From: PALSA-693 sp963834725
GTDB taxonomy: Bacteria > Actinomycetota > Acidimicrobiia > Acidimicrobiales > Palsa-688
NCBI GenBank assembly: GCA_963834725.1
Contig: CAWICN010000001.1
Location: 4,154,001 to 4,218,000 of the forward strand
DNA: 64,000 nt
Direction: 5' to 3'
The notes below the pieces were generated by a model. The model searched no databases. It was not told where the DNA came from and worked only from the letters and a program-made list of their open reading frames with translations. Positions 1 through 8,711 of the stretch are shown here, in pieces. Every line of letters starts with the position of its first letter. Positions within the stretch are counted from its first letter, which is position 1. Position numbers and translations under genes: made by a program.

Positions 1-153
1 TGTTGGTGTTCGAGCCGTTCGATGCCATGGCAACTCTCCTTCGGTCGACCCGAGAAATTATACATCACGATCGGTTCGAGGCGCTCACGGGGGCCCCTCC
101 GTGTCGGTGGGGTCCATTGCCCCGCCGATCAGGAGGATGTATACAGTCTGACG

Positions 154-813
154 ATGCCACGACTCCAGCAGATCCCTCGCGCCGACGCCACCGCGCCCGT
201 CGTCATTTCGAGTTATAACCGCCTGTTCGGCGACCGCGATCCGGTAGCCGAGCCGGGGACGGCGACGGGAACGCCGGGCAACTGGTGGACCGTCTTTGCC
301 AATTCACCCGCGGTGCTCGAGCACGCGACCCGGGGCTTCGCCCTCTACGCCGGCCCGAACCTCAAGCTGCCACCGGAGCTGCGCGAGCTGGGGCAGACCC
401 GAGCCGGCTGGCTGGTCGGGAGCCAGTTCGTCTTCTCACAGCATTGCAAGTCCTGCCGGGCGCTCGGATTCCCGGAGGAAAAGATAGAAGCGCTCAAGGC
501 GTGGGGCGTCTCCGACCTGTTCTCGCCGATCGAGCGGGCGGTGTTGGCCTACACCGATGCGCTCGTGGCGAGCTTCGGCCGGGTCGACGACGCCGTGTTC
601 GACGCGCTCCATGAGCACCTGAGCGACGAGCAAATCATGGAGTTCACGTACGTCACGATGATGTACACGATGCACGCGGTGATCTCGAGGGCCCTGCGCC
701 TCGAATACGACGATCGCCCAGATCCCATTGTCGAGATCCCCGCACCCGCCGACTACCAGCAGAGGGACGTCGGCCGCGACATCGCTTACGACGAGGACCG
801 CCGCAGCAGCTGA
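154..813 (+). CDS. Carboxymuconolactone decarboxylase / AhpD-like protein
   Basis: Predicted 219-residue soluble protein of the AhpD/CMD superfamily, all-helical proteins that act as alkylhydroperoxidase-type redox enzymes or gamma-lactone decarboxylases. A CxxC pair (CKSC, about residues 98-101) sits after the helix containing SQFVFSQH, as in AhpD-like peroxidase cores, and the ERAVLAYTDALV segment is typical of the family. I chose the ATG at 154 because the conserved part begins just after it and an AGGAGG lies at 131-136. That spacing is long (17 nt), and the frame stays open upstream to 22, so the start is moderately sure. It stands alone, convergent with the next gene. The substrate is unknown. 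Confidence 0.8.
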   Translation: MPRLQQIPRADATAPVVISSYNRLFGDRDPVAEPGTATGTPGNWWTVFANSPAVLEHATRGFALYAGPNLKLPPELRELGQTRAGWLVGSQFVFSQHCKSCRALGFPEEKIEALKAWGVSDLFSPIERAVLAYTDALVASFGRVDDAVFDALHEHLSDEQIMEFTYVTMMYTMHAVISRALRLEYDDRPDPIVEIPAPADYQQRDVGRDIAYDEDRRSS

Positions 814-937
814 AACGAAACCTGCCCAGGGGGCGCCGGGGCGGCGCCGGGGACTCCGGTGCTCCTCGAAATTCTGTACGGCTCCGAGCCCCGCAGCCGA
901 CCCACGGTCGGGGCGGCCGGGGCGTGCCGCTCGATCT

Positions 938-1691
938 CTACTCGGTGCTCGAGGAGCTCGAACCTGTCGATGGCCACACCATAGGGCTCGCCGAGCTGGA
1001 CGGTCCGGCGCTTGACGCCACCGCGACCTGGTGGCGTGCTCGCTGCCTCCGGCCGTACCGAAAGGTCCACGCAAACGTGATGGCCGCGACGATGTAGGGA
1101 ACGACATTGGACGTGGTTTTGGCGGTGTTGATTGAGGCAAGTCCGATGATCGCAACCTGGGCGATTGTTTCGGTGAGGAATGCGACTCCCCACACCACGG
1201 TAATGACCGCGAAGGCATGACGAAACTCCTCGTACTGCCAATTGTTCTCGAAATTCTCGACCTTGCCCCGATTCGGGACCCATGAACTGCAGGGCGACGC
1301 GGAACATGAGCGGTTTTTGGGTGAGGAGGGATCCGAAGCAGACCAGCGCCAGGGCGGCGGTCGGCACTGTGCCGTCGAGCAGCACCAGGCGGGCGCTCCC
1401 GCTGGCTAGCCCCACAACGGTTCCGATCAGGATGCCCATCAGGACGACGACGCCGACTGCATCCACTCGCCGGTGCCGCCGCACGCCGAGACCGATCCCG
1501 ATGGCTGGTAGCAGACCGCTGATCACCAGGGCCACCACCGCGGAGATACCTGAGGATCGAAGGGCGTAGTAAACCGCCAGCGGGCCGCCTATGTCGAAGA
1601 CCGCCAGCGAGACAAGCGATGTCCGCCGGCTGTCGTTGGGATGAGCGTCTGTACTGCGGCGTTCATCGGCCGCCTGATCCTGGAGACCCAT
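938..1691 (-). pseudogene. VC0807-like integral membrane protein, frameshifted
   Basis: Small polytopic membrane protein resembling the VC0807 family, whose function is unknown. The N-terminal two thirds (from ATG 1691) contain hydrophobic segments such as VVALVISGLLPAIGIGLG and a VRRHRRVDAVG loop characteristic of the group. After about 1277 the conserved frame is lost and continues in another frame with ENFENNWQYEEFRHAF followed by VVWGVAFLTETIAQ. Removing one base from the GGG run at 1275-1277 restores MGPNRGKVENF and joins both halves into one protein of about 250 residues. As it stands the gene cannot make the full protein. It is either a recent pseudogene or carries a sequencing error. 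The family call is from memory of its sequence pattern. Confidence 0.7.
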
Positions 1692-1863
1692 CTAACCCGC
1701 TCCGAACTCGCTGCTGACCCTTCGATCCGGGCCCTTGCCGGACCAACGTACTCCGGGTCGAATCATTCCTCATGCACTCGATGGTTCCGTCGCTCCGTCT
1801 GTGGACCGCCGAGACCAGCGCTCGGCCACCCGACCTGCCTCGGCCGGGAGATGTGTGAGTCGC

Positions 1864-2388
1864 TCAGGCCGGCGAGTCGGCGAACGCCTCTTCAGGGATC
1901 ACCGGGGCCAACTCGGTCTCCCCCAAGCCCAGCCGGCTCCGAGTGCTGAACATACGACCGCGGGCTGGGGAGAGCGGCCCAATAGCCATCATTCCGATGG
2001 GCTTGGAAATGTCGTCGTAGATCGCCTCCATCCCGCCCCGCATGAAGTAGGTCTCGTGCCAGAACCCCGTCCCGGCCGAGTTACGCAGGAAGTCCTTCCA
2101 CCACTGCTGGTGGGGGAGCTCACGGGTCCATCGTTCAAGCGTGTCAAGGTCACGCCAGTACTGGCGCATCCCCAGATGGGGCGGGATGAGAGAAAAGAGC
2201 AGATTCTCGTGCAGCAGTAGCCCATCCGGATTTTCGGCGACCCCGGCTTGGATCTGGCGACCCGTCTGGAGCAGCTTGGCGAGGCCGCCCACCTTCTGGA
2301 CCCGCATGCCCAGGTAGATGACGACCAGATCCGGAAACTCGGAGAGATTGACCGTCTGGCGATTGACCCGTGGTCTCGGCTCAGCCAT
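1864..2388 (-). CDS. DUF4188 domain-containing protein
   Basis: A 174-residue protein matching the pattern of DUF4188 proteins, sometimes annotated as monooxygenase-like: VVIYLGMRVQKVGGLAKLL near residue 25, the ENPDGLLLHE turn, and the MRQYWRDLDTLERWTRE and FWHETYFMR segments that form the ferredoxin-like core. No signal peptide or membrane segment is seen. It starts at ATG 2388, upstream of which lies a 269-nt stretch with no gene. No operon partner is evident because the neighbour on the same strand is more than 250 nt away. A phenylacetaldoxime dehydratase or haem-binding role has been suggested for relatives, but nothing here proves a reaction. Confidence 0.72.
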   Translation of the reverse strand: MAEPRPRVNRQTVNLSEFPDLVVIYLGMRVQKVGGLAKLLQTGRQIQAGVAENPDGLLLHENLLFSLIPPHLGMRQYWRDLDTLERWTRELPHQQWWKDFLRNSAGTGFWHETYFMRGGMEAIYDDISKPIGMMAIGPLSPARGRMFSTRSRLGLGETELAPVIPEEAFADSPA

Positions 2389-2657
2389 CGCTTCTCTTTG
2401 CTCCTTCCATCACGGCAACTGCTTCCGGTCGCTTGGACCAGCAGTCGGGGGCGCTTCCCCGCCCTCGCAATCTATCCGCCTTCGGTTGGCCGCCGTTTTC
2501 CGGTACCAGTCATTCAATCAATACGATACTGCACCATCTGGTCATGGTAGCCAGGCCAGGTGCCCAGCTCGCCAACGAATTATCTCGTGGCCGGATCCGG
2601 GGTACCGGGACGCGGGATCGTCTCGAACGGCGAGTCACCTCATCGGCCCGATGTCGG

Positions 2658-3674
2658 TCAGGCGACCCGATTCGCCGCCTCCGCGGCCCGGCTCACGAGC
2701 CCTGCGATGCTGGCTCGCATGCCCTCCAGGTCAAGGCCGTGAGTCGACTTCTGGCCCCGCACGTAGCGCGTGTACACGCCGTGGATGATGCAGGCAGATT
2801 TCCAATGGTTGAAAGCGACGTAGTAGTCGAGGTTGGTGACGGTATTGCCGGACTTCTCCTGGTAGCGCTCGACCAGCTCATCGGGGGAGAGGTACCCGGT
2901 CAATCCCGGCACCCCGGCCCATCGGTTGATCACATAGACCAGGTCCGCAAGGGGATCTCCGAGGGTTGCCACTTCCCAGTCGAGGACGGCGGCGACACGG
3001 CCATCATCGCCGACCAGGCAGTTGTGCAAGCCGTAGTCACCATGGGCGACTCTCGCCGGGCCCTGGGGAGGTTTGCGGCGATCCAGGAAGTCATGCAACT
3101 CATGCAAGCGCGGATCGTCGTACTGGGCTGCTTCGGCCGACGAGGTCCACGATCGATACCAGGCTCGCAACTGACGACCGAGATAGTCCTCTTTGGCACC
3201 CAGATCACCGAGGCCGATCTCATCAGGATCGAGCCGGTGCAGCTCGGCGAGGGCGTCGATGTGCGACGTGCTCACGAGCCTCCGCAGGTCGCCGGCGACG
3301 CTTTCCAGGTCCTGCTGGTTGGGCAGGGCTCGGCCCGGTACGAACGCCATAACGTAGAACGGAGCACCGGTGACAGCGGGATCGGGGCAGAACCCGAACG
3401 GCTGGGGTACGGGAACGGGCGTCGGCCACAAGGCGCTGATAATCCGGTATTCGCGAGACATGTCATGGGCCCGGGGCTGCAGCTCGCCCAGAGGTGGGCG
3501 CCGAATAACGGCCCGGAGACCGGCCGAGTCCTCAAGTTCGAAGGTCAGGTTCGAGTGCCCGGTGGGAAAGCGCGTCCACGTGAAAGGTGGCCGCAAATGC
3601 TCGACGTTTTGTTCGATCCACGACGTGACCGCGGGCGCGTCGTAACCGCCAAGGTCGTCTGACAGCGTCGCCAT
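2658..3674 (-). CDS. Phosphotransferase family protein (APH / ACAD10-like)
   Basis: A 338-residue aminoglycoside-phosphotransferase-fold protein. Visible kinase features are the nucleotide-binding loop FPTGHSNLTFEL near residue 40, the ERR-type lysine/arginine strand VIRRPPLG, the catalytic HGDYGLHN loop near residue 210 and the metal-binding LDWEVATLGDP. The family includes ACAD10/11-type kinases, which phosphorylate hydroxyacyl-CoA compounds during fatty-acid catabolism, and true aminoglycoside kinases. The lack of resistance-gene context and the ACAD-like LDWE-ATLGDPLADL wording favour the former. No acyl-CoA dehydrogenase lies next to it. It ends just after a REAANRVA-type C-terminus of normal length. 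Confidence 0.82.
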   Translation of the reverse strand: MATLSDDLGGYDAPAVTSWIEQNVEHLRPPFTWTRFPTGHSNLTFELEDSAGLRAVIRRPPLGELQPRAHDMSREYRIISALWPTPVPVPQPFGFCPDPAVTGAPFYVMAFVPGRALPNQQDLESVAGDLRRLVSTSHIDALAELHRLDPDEIGLGDLGAKEDYLGRQLRAWYRSWTSSAEAAQYDDPRLHELHDFLDRRKPPQGPARVAHGDYGLHNCLVGDDGRVAAVLDWEVATLGDPLADLVYVINRWAGVPGLTGYLSPDELVERYQEKSGNTVTNLDYYVAFNHWKSACIIHGVYTRYVRGQKSTHGLDLEGMRASIAGLVSRAAEAANRVA

Positions 3675-3762
3675 CGGCCCTCCCCTTTCTTCCGATAGTT
3701 CGTGGGCGCATCATAGGCGGCACCGTGGTGTCGGCGCCCCGGCGGGCCCGGCGGGCCGGCGA

Positions 3763-4933
3763 TTACCCGTTGACCTCACCAGCCCCAGCGCGGGCATCGG
3801 CTGTCCCACCGCGGGCCTCGGTTGTTCCAGCGTGGGCTTCGGCTGCCTCGAGTTCCCATTTGCGCTCGATCTGCCCGAAGTGCCAGATCGCCAGAGCCAC
3901 GATCCAGGTAACGACGAAGATCCCAACGATGATGAAGCCGGCTCGATTGATATTGAACCCTTGCACGAACCTCCAGAAGGTGCCCCGGGCCCCGGTTTCC
4001 TGGGCGATGAGGCCGAGGATTTCGACCGTGCCGATGAAAAGGGCGACGAAGACCGACAGCCCCGTGATGGTCAGGTTGTAGTAGATCTTGCGAATAGGTC
4101 TGGCGAACGCCCAATCGTAGGCGAAGTTCATGAAGCATCCGTCGACGGAATCAAAGAGGCACATTCCCGCCGCAAAAAGGAGGGGGAGCGAAAGCACAGC
4201 GTAGAAAGGAAGGCCTCCGACTACCGCAGATCCGGCCAGCACCAGCAGCGCCACCTCGGTCGCGGTGTCGAATCCGAGCCCAAAGAGCACGCCGACCGGG
4301 TACATCTTCCAGCCGGTGTCGATGCGGCGCGGCGTACCCTCCCAGGATTCGGTTCATAAGCCCGCGATTGTCGAGCTGCCGTTCCAACTCGGCGTCGTCG
4401 TACTGGCCCTGGCGCATTTCCCGTGTCACCCTGAGGATCGACACCAGCACCATAAGGTTCAACAGGCCGAGGAGGTAGAGGAATGTCCCCGATACGCTCG
4501 TGCCGATGATGCCCGTCCAGTGGTGCAGGCCAGAGTTTCCATTTTTCACTTGCCCGTTGAGGGCGCGTATGCCGAAGTTCAGAAGGATGGCCAGAACGAA
4601 CACGACGCTCGAGTGGCCGAGCGAGAAGAAGTAGCCCACGGTCAGTGGGCGCTTGCCGTCCTGTATCAGTTTGCGGGTGGTGTTGTCGATGGCGGCGATG
4701 TGATCGGCATCGAAGGCGTGGCGCATACCCAGGGTGTAGGCCAGGATGCCTGTCCCGAAGCCGAAGATCTGTGTTCCGGAGATGCGATAATGACCGGCAA
4801 CGGCGGCCGCCAGCAAGGCCCAACCCATCACGTTGAGCCCTAGGATCGTGGCGGCCATACCGCCGACACGCAGCCACTCGCCGCGGGTAAGTCCGTTTCG
4901 AATCTTCACGAATCGGGCCACGGGGTCAGGCAT
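3763..4933 (-). pseudogene. NiCoT-family nickel/cobalt transporter, split by a frameshift
   Basis: High-affinity Ni2+/Co2+ permease of the NiCoT (HoxN/NixA) family in the cytoplasmic membrane. The N-terminal part (from ATG 4933) carries the family signature RHAFDADHIAAIDNTTR in the second helix, which forms the metal-selectivity site, and the SLGHSSVVF helix. The C-terminal part, in another frame, has MYPVGVLFGLGFDTATEVAL and the GMCLFDSVDGCFM signature, then a short repeated tail. The two halves match one protein of about 390 residues interrupted near 4335, where a one-base change in a G run would restore continuity. It is divergently transcribed from a Fur-family regulator, which suggests nickel- or iron-dependent control. 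Probably functional if the indel is a sequencing error. Confidence 0.85.
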
Positions 4934-5050
4934 GCCGGCGACTCCTGGGCGTCAGGTGGACGTGGGCACCTTAGGCTATCTGCGTGCTGGTTGCAACAGA
5001 CTTCAGCAGGTAATACTGAGCCACTGCGTGCCTGGCAGGAGGGTCCTCAA
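4934..5050. promoter_or_regulatory. Divergent control region between NiCoT and Fur-family gene
   Basis: This 117-nt spacer must hold both promoters. It contains a perfect 8-bp palindrome GTTGCAAC at 4990-4997, flanked by TGCTG and CAGCA inverted arms about 20 nt apart. Nickel-responsive Nur boxes in actinobacteria use TTGC-type half-sites, so this is a reasonable operator candidate, but only one clear half-site pair is visible. No riboswitch was recognised. Confidence 0.35.
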
Positions 5051-5515
5051 TTGCCTACCATGATCAAGGTGATCAAGCGTACCGAGCCGGCCCCGAGGGC
5101 CGGGACGGTCGAGGAAGTCCTGACGCTCCTGCGGACTCATGGCTGCCGGATCACGAGTTCCCGCCGGCTCCTGCTGCACGCTCTCTTCGACGCACCGGGC
5201 GACCGGACGGCGGAGGACCTCGCCGAAGAAGTTCATTCGGGCGCGCCCGACATCAACCTTTCGACCATCTACCGCAACCTCGATGAGCTCGAACGGCTCG
5301 GCGTGGTCATCCACTCCCACCTCGGCCACGGGCCGGCCACCTATCATTTGGCTGCGCTCGCTCACGGGCACCTGGTATGTGAACAGTGCGGGGCTGTGGT
5401 CGAGGTTCCCGACGACCTCTTCCAGGGCCTGTCGCGGACGGCCAGGACCCGTTTCGGGTTCGATATCCATCCCTACCACTTCGCCGTGCTGGGAACGTGC
5501 CGTAACTGCCGCTAG
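5051..5515 (+). CDS. Fur-family metalloregulator (possibly Nur-like)
   Basis: Ferric-uptake-regulator family repressor of about 154 residues. The winged helix covers TSSRRLLLHALF through INLSTIYRNLDELERLG, the classic Fur recognition helix. The dimerisation domain has the metal-site run AHGHLVCEQCG and a final CRNC, giving two CxxC pairs for structural zinc. I placed the start at TTG 5051 because AGGAGGG at 5037-5043 is 7 nt upstream, whereas the in-frame ATG at 5060 would be 16 nt away. Divergence from the nickel/cobalt transporter gene makes a nickel-sensing Nur-type role attractive. Zur or PerR cannot be excluded from sequence alone. Confidence 0.85.
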   Translation: MPTMIKVIKRTEPAPRAGTVEEVLTLLRTHGCRITSSRRLLLHALFDAPGDRTAEDLAEEVHSGAPDINLSTIYRNLDELERLGVVIHSHLGHGPATYHLAALAHGHLVCEQCGAVVEVPDDLFQGLSRTARTRFGFDIHPYHFAVLGTCRNCR

Positions 5516-5586
5516 CGGAAGGTTGACCTCCCTCGCCTCTCCTCCTTCCCGCCTGAGGTCCGGTTGTCCGTCCTACGCTCTGTCGG

Positions 5587-6360
5587 GTGGGAAATCATTC
5601 GTTGGAAGGGCGCACAGCCGTGGTTACCGGCGCCTCCAGGGGTATCGGGGCGGCCGCGGCCCGAGCCCTGGATCAGACCGGGGCACGGGTTGCGCTGGTC
5701 GGGCGGGATACCGACCGCTTGCAGGCCGCGGCCGCGGTACTCACGGGCGCCCCGCTGGTGATCACCGCAGATCTGCGTGACCCGTCCACGCCCGCACGTA
5801 TCGTCGGGGAGGTCCTGGCCGCCTTTGGTCGTATCGATATCCTCGTCAACAACGCCGCGGTAGCCGCTCGCCTGGCCACGGTGGACACTGACGCCGCTCT
5901 GATCGACGAGCTCCTCGCCGTCAATGTGCGGGCTCCCCTGCTGCTTATTGCCGCTGTGGTGCCCTCGATGGTGGCCGCGGGTCGAGGCGCCATCGTCAAC
6001 ATGTCATCGGTATCCGGGGTGATCGGGACGCCGCGGCGGACGGCTTACGCAGCGTCAAAGGGGGCGCTGGACGCCGCCACCCGATCGCTCGCCATCGAGC
6101 TGGGTCCATCGGGAATCCGCGTCAACTCGGTTGCCCCTGGCGTCGTGGACACCGACCTGTGGGCGAAGAACAAGGCCATCCCCGGCGTGGTGGAGAGCAT
6201 CGAGGCTCAAACTCCACTGGGCCGATGGGCCCAGCCTGATGACATCGCCGACGTGGTCGCGTTCCTGTGCTCGGACGCGGCCCGATTCATCACGGGCGAA
6301 ACGATCTCCGTGGACGGAGGCCTGGCCCGAACCCTGAACCTCTATGGCGGCTCGGTCTAA
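5587..6360 (+). CDS. SDR-family oxidoreductase (FabG-like)
   Basis: A classical short-chain dehydrogenase/reductase of 257 residues, starting at GTG 5587. It shows the cofactor motif TGASRGIG (residues about 14-21), NNAA, the catalytic Ser in NMSSVSG, the YAASK Tyr/Lys pair and the C-terminal ITGETISVDGG that closes the Rossmann fold. An Arg at the end of strand 2 (VALVGRDTD) suggests NADP preference. Related proteins reduce 3-oxoacyl-ACP or various secondary alcohols and ketones. The true substrate cannot be read. It lies 71 nt after the Fur-family gene on the same strand, with no clear metabolic link. Confidence 0.88.
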   Translation: MGNHSLEGRTAVVTGASRGIGAAAARALDQTGARVALVGRDTDRLQAAAAVLTGAPLVITADLRDPSTPARIVGEVLAAFGRIDILVNNAAVAARLATVDTDAALIDELLAVNVRAPLLLIAAVVPSMVAAGRGAIVNMSSVSGVIGTPRRTAYAASKGALDAATRSLAIELGPSGIRVNSVAPGVVDTDLWAKNKAIPGVVESIEAQTPLGRWAQPDDIADVVAFLCSDAARFITGETISVDGGLARTLNLYGGSV

Positions 6361-6465
6361 CCAGTCAACGATGGGCGCTTGGCTCAGACCCCGGACCTCT
6401 GGGGGGCGCGGTCAACCCGGTCGGCCGATCCCGCAGGATCATCTCCGCTCCAGACGGGCGCACCT

Positions 6466-6494
6466 TTGACATAGCCACAGGGCGTACCTACGAT
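6466..6494 (+). promoter_or_regulatory. Consensus-like sigma-70 promoter before a small gene
   Basis: A perfect -35 box TTGACA (6466-6471) is followed after exactly 17 nt by TACGAT (6489-6494), a good actinobacterial -10. AAGGAGGTGG at 6506-6515 lies 5 nt before ATG 6518. This is the best promoter and ribosome-binding-site combination noticed in the window and argues that the small gene after it is expressed. Confidence 0.65.
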
Positions 6495-6517
6495 TCCCCA
6501 TCACCAAGGAGGTGGTC

Positions 6518-6720
6518 ATGAGCGGGGAGAGCTGGCCGATTCCCGAGGATTCGCAGATGGGCGCACTTCCCGCCCTGACCTCGAGCATCTGATCGACGCG
6601 ATGGCAACCGGAGACGTCGCGGTCCAGGAGGGGATCATCCAGGGGCACTTGCAGGGCTCGCTCGTCATCTATGAAGGCGCGGTTCCGGGCCTGGCCGGGG
6701 CGCGAATGTCGTGGGTCTGA
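6518..6720 (+). CDS. Small unknown protein, probably frameshifted near 6560
   Basis: Not recognised. The ATG at 6518 has a strong ribosome-binding site and promoter, but its frame closes after 24 codons (MSGESWPIPEDSQMG then a stop at 6590). A neighbouring frame carries a more protein-like continuation, RTSRPDLEHLIDAMATGDVA to SLVIYEGAVPGLAG, ending at TGA 6720. One extra G in the GGG run near 6560 would join them into a protein of about 68 residues. The end overlaps the GTG start of the next gene at 6711, which suggests translational coupling. Function unknown. Confidence 0.45.
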
Positions 6721-6998
6721 GCGCCCGGAGGAGCGTGCTCGAGGAAGTGCGCCGCCTGGTCGCTGCCGACGGCGCGGACCTCGAACCCGACTCCAGTTAT
6801 GAGAACAGTCCCTTGGTAGAGCTCACGCTCATCATTCCGACCGATGGCTGCGAGGAGTGCGTGCTGTCGAGAGACGTCCTCGAAGAGCTGGCCGTCCACA
6901 TGTTCCAGGATGCGGACCCCACCGTGCTGGCGGTTCGGGTTCGTGACCCCCGCGAGCAGCGAGGGCCGGATGACCCCACTCCGGGCCGGCCGGGTTGA
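6711..6998 (+). CDS. Small protein with NifU-like pattern
   Basis: A 95-residue protein from GTG 6711. The stretch VRRLVAADGADLEP, then VELTLIIPTDGCEECVLS and a C-terminal helix ending PTVLAVRVRDP, recalls the Fe-S scaffold NifU C-terminal domain, in which an ADGGD segment precedes a beta strand and a CxxC. Here the CxxC is CEEC. The resemblance is a pattern judgement only. It overlaps the preceding small gene and so probably shares its promoter. A CxxC-containing redox or metal-binding role is the most that can be said. Confidence 0.45.
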   Translation: MGLSARRSVLEEVRRLVAADGADLEPDSSYENSPLVELTLIIPTDGCEECVLSRDVLEELAVHMFQDADPTVLAVRVRDPREQRGPDDPTPGRPG

Positions 6999-7141
6999 CA
7001 GCCGGCGCGGCGCTTAGAGCCAGTCTTTCCGGCGAAACGGCATACGGGCCGAGCGCACCACGACGAGAGCGGTTCGGTGACGATGGAATCCATCACCCGT
7101 CGGCTTCGACGGGTCAGGACCGGACGCTAGCCTCCGGCATC

Positions 7142-8131
7142 ATGACGAGCGACGACGACTCTGCGCCGATCTTCGATCTGGATCTCGACCTCTCGCAGCA
7201 CCTGGACGAGCTCGAGCTTGATGAGACCGACGATGACGAAGAGCCGGTCCTGCGCTGGAAGGACGGCCGACTCGTCGACACCTGGCGGGAGGGCTACCCC
7301 TACCCGGAGCGTATGTCCCGAGACGAGTACGAGATCGTCAAACGGCTCCTGCAGATCGAATTGCTGAAACTGCAGAACTGGGTCAAAGACACTGGTCGTC
7401 GTATTGTCATCCTCTTCGAAGGCCGGGACGCGGCCGGCAAGGGGGGGACGATCAAGCGATTCCTCGAGCATCTCAATCCCCGGGGGGCGCAGGTGGTCGC
7501 CCTGGAAAAGCCGAGTGAGCGCGAGCGAGGCGAATGGTATTTCCAGCGTTATGTCCTCCACCTGCCCACCGCTGGGGAGATCGTGCTGTTCGACCGGTCC
7601 TGGTACAACCGGGCCGGGGTCGAGCGGGTGATGGGGTATTGCAGCGATGCCGAATACCACATTTTCATCGAACAGGTACCGGAGTTCGAACACCTGCTCG
7701 TCAGCGATGGGATCACTTTGATCAAGCTGTGGTTTTCTGTGTCGCGGGCCGAGCAGCGCACCCGCTTTCTCATTCGGCGGATCGACCCGGTCCGGCAATG
7801 GAAGCTGTCACCGACCGACCTGGCCTCGCTCAATCGTTGGGACGATTACACCGCCGCCAAAGAGGCAATGTTCGAGCAAACGGACACCGATTTCGCGCCC
7901 TGGACCGTGGTCAAGAGCAACGACAAGAAGCGAGCCCGGATCAACGCCATGCGCCACGTGCTCCAGGAGTTCGACTATCCCCGCCGTGACAACACCGTCG
8001 TCACCGCGCCCGACCCGCTGGTCGTGGGGCCGGCCTCCGACGTCTACGAGCACGGCGAGGCGCCCGGCGGTCGCCGCCGCGAGGGTACCCGGCGGTCGCC
8101 GCCGCGAGGGTACCGGGCCCTCCCGCGCTAA
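7142..8131 (+). CDS. ppk2: Polyphosphate kinase 2
   Basis: PPK2-family enzyme of 329 residues that transfers phosphate between polyphosphate and nucleoside di/monophosphates in the cytoplasm. The Walker A EGRDAAGKGG is at about residues 91-100, the Walker B-like FDRSWYNRAGVERVMG near 149, and the lid contains LIRRIDPVRQWKLSP. I chose ATG 7142, where an acidic D/E-rich leader typical of actinobacterial PPK2 starts. The frame is open further upstream to 6995 without conserved sequence. The C-terminal 20 residues come from a 25-nt tandem duplication (8065-8114) and are probably not part of the fold. Confidence 0.92.
   Translation: MTSDDDSAPIFDLDLDLSQHLDELELDETDDDEEPVLRWKDGRLVDTWREGYPYPERMSRDEYEIVKRLLQIELLKLQNWVKDTGRRIVILFEGRDAAGKGGTIKRFLEHLNPRGAQVVALEKPSERERGEWYFQRYVLHLPTAGEIVLFDRSWYNRAGVERVMGYCSDAEYHIFIEQVPEFEHLLVSDGITLIKLWFSVSRAEQRTRFLIRRIDPVRQWKLSPTDLASLNRWDDYTAAKEAMFEQTDTDFAPWTVVKSNDKKRARINAMRHVLQEFDYPRRDNTVVTAPDPLVVGPASDVYEHGEAPGGRRREGTRRSPPRGYRALPR
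8065..8114 (+). repeat. 25-nt perfect tandem duplication at the ppk2 3' end
   Basis: Two perfect copies of a 25-nt unit beginning CGGCGGTCGCC lie head to tail (8065-8089, 8090-8114). Because 25 is not a multiple of three, the second copy is read in a different frame, so the duplication created a new basic, proline-rich C-terminus for PPK2. Confidence 0.85.
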
Positions 8132-8221
8132 GGGCAGTCCCCCGCCGATGTCAGGCGGCTTCCAGGCGCCCGTCTTTGCGGCGCCGGAGTAGCGTGGTCG
8201 CACACCAGGGCAGGGAGGCAG

Positions 8222-8249
8222 CGCCATGAGTGATAGACGCCATGAGTGA
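8222..8249 (+). repeat. Duplicated translation-start segment
   Basis: The 12-nt segment CGCCATGAGTGA occurs twice, 16 nt apart (8222-8233 and 8238-8249). The first ATG (8226) follows the AGGGAGG-type ribosome-binding site but encodes only seven codons, and its stop TGA (8247-8249) overlaps the second ATG region, where the real protein starts. A start-stop leader of this kind could couple or dampen translation of the downstream gene. Confidence 0.7.
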
Positions 8250-8688
8250 CCACCAGACGACCGGGCCGCGCCGGTCCCCGGAGCCGAGTGCCACGGCGTT
8301 CGACTGCGGTGGCTTGCGCTTCGAAGCGACATTCCGGGGCCCGCAGGGGGCAACCCTGCGGGTATTCGGCGAGGTAGGCGGCCAGCGCACCGAATTGCTG
8401 CGCTTCGACGACTTTGTCGAGGGGCCCCACTACCACCTCCCGGGGGCGGGCCCGGCCATCGAGTTCAGCCGGGCGGAGAAGGGCGAGCCGCTCACCTGGA
8501 TCGTGGCTGAATTGCGGGATGATCTCGGTCCCCTTCTCACCACCGCCGGGTACGCCGATATTCTTCCTTCCCTCGATCTGCCGGCGATCACGGCCAGCGC
8601 CGACCGCATCAGGAAGGCCATGGAGGACTGCGTACCGGACGGCTACACGCGGGTTCCCGGGGTAGGTCTGCAGCGGACGGACTCCTGA
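8242..8688 (+). CDS. Hypothetical protein with HYHLPG motif
   Basis: Unrecognised 148-residue soluble protein starting at ATG 8242. The N-terminal half reads as a beta-rich domain (LRFEATFRGPQGATLRVFGE) followed by RFDDFVEGPHYHLPG, in which the HYH pair could bind metal. The C-terminal half is helical (AITASADRIRKAMEDCV). Proteins of this type are widespread in actinobacteria without assigned function. The duplicated start region before it (8222-8249) provides a short upstream ORF. It is alone on its transcript as far as can be seen. Confidence 0.6.
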   Translation: MSDHQTTGPRRSPEPSATAFDCGGLRFEATFRGPQGATLRVFGEVGGQRTELLRFDDFVEGPHYHLPGAGPAIEFSRAEKGEPLTWIVAELRDDLGPLLTTAGYADILPSLDLPAITASADRIRKAMEDCVPDGYTRVPGVGLQRTDS

Positions 8689-8711
8689 CGTCTGAGCCGG
8701 CCCTTTCTCGC

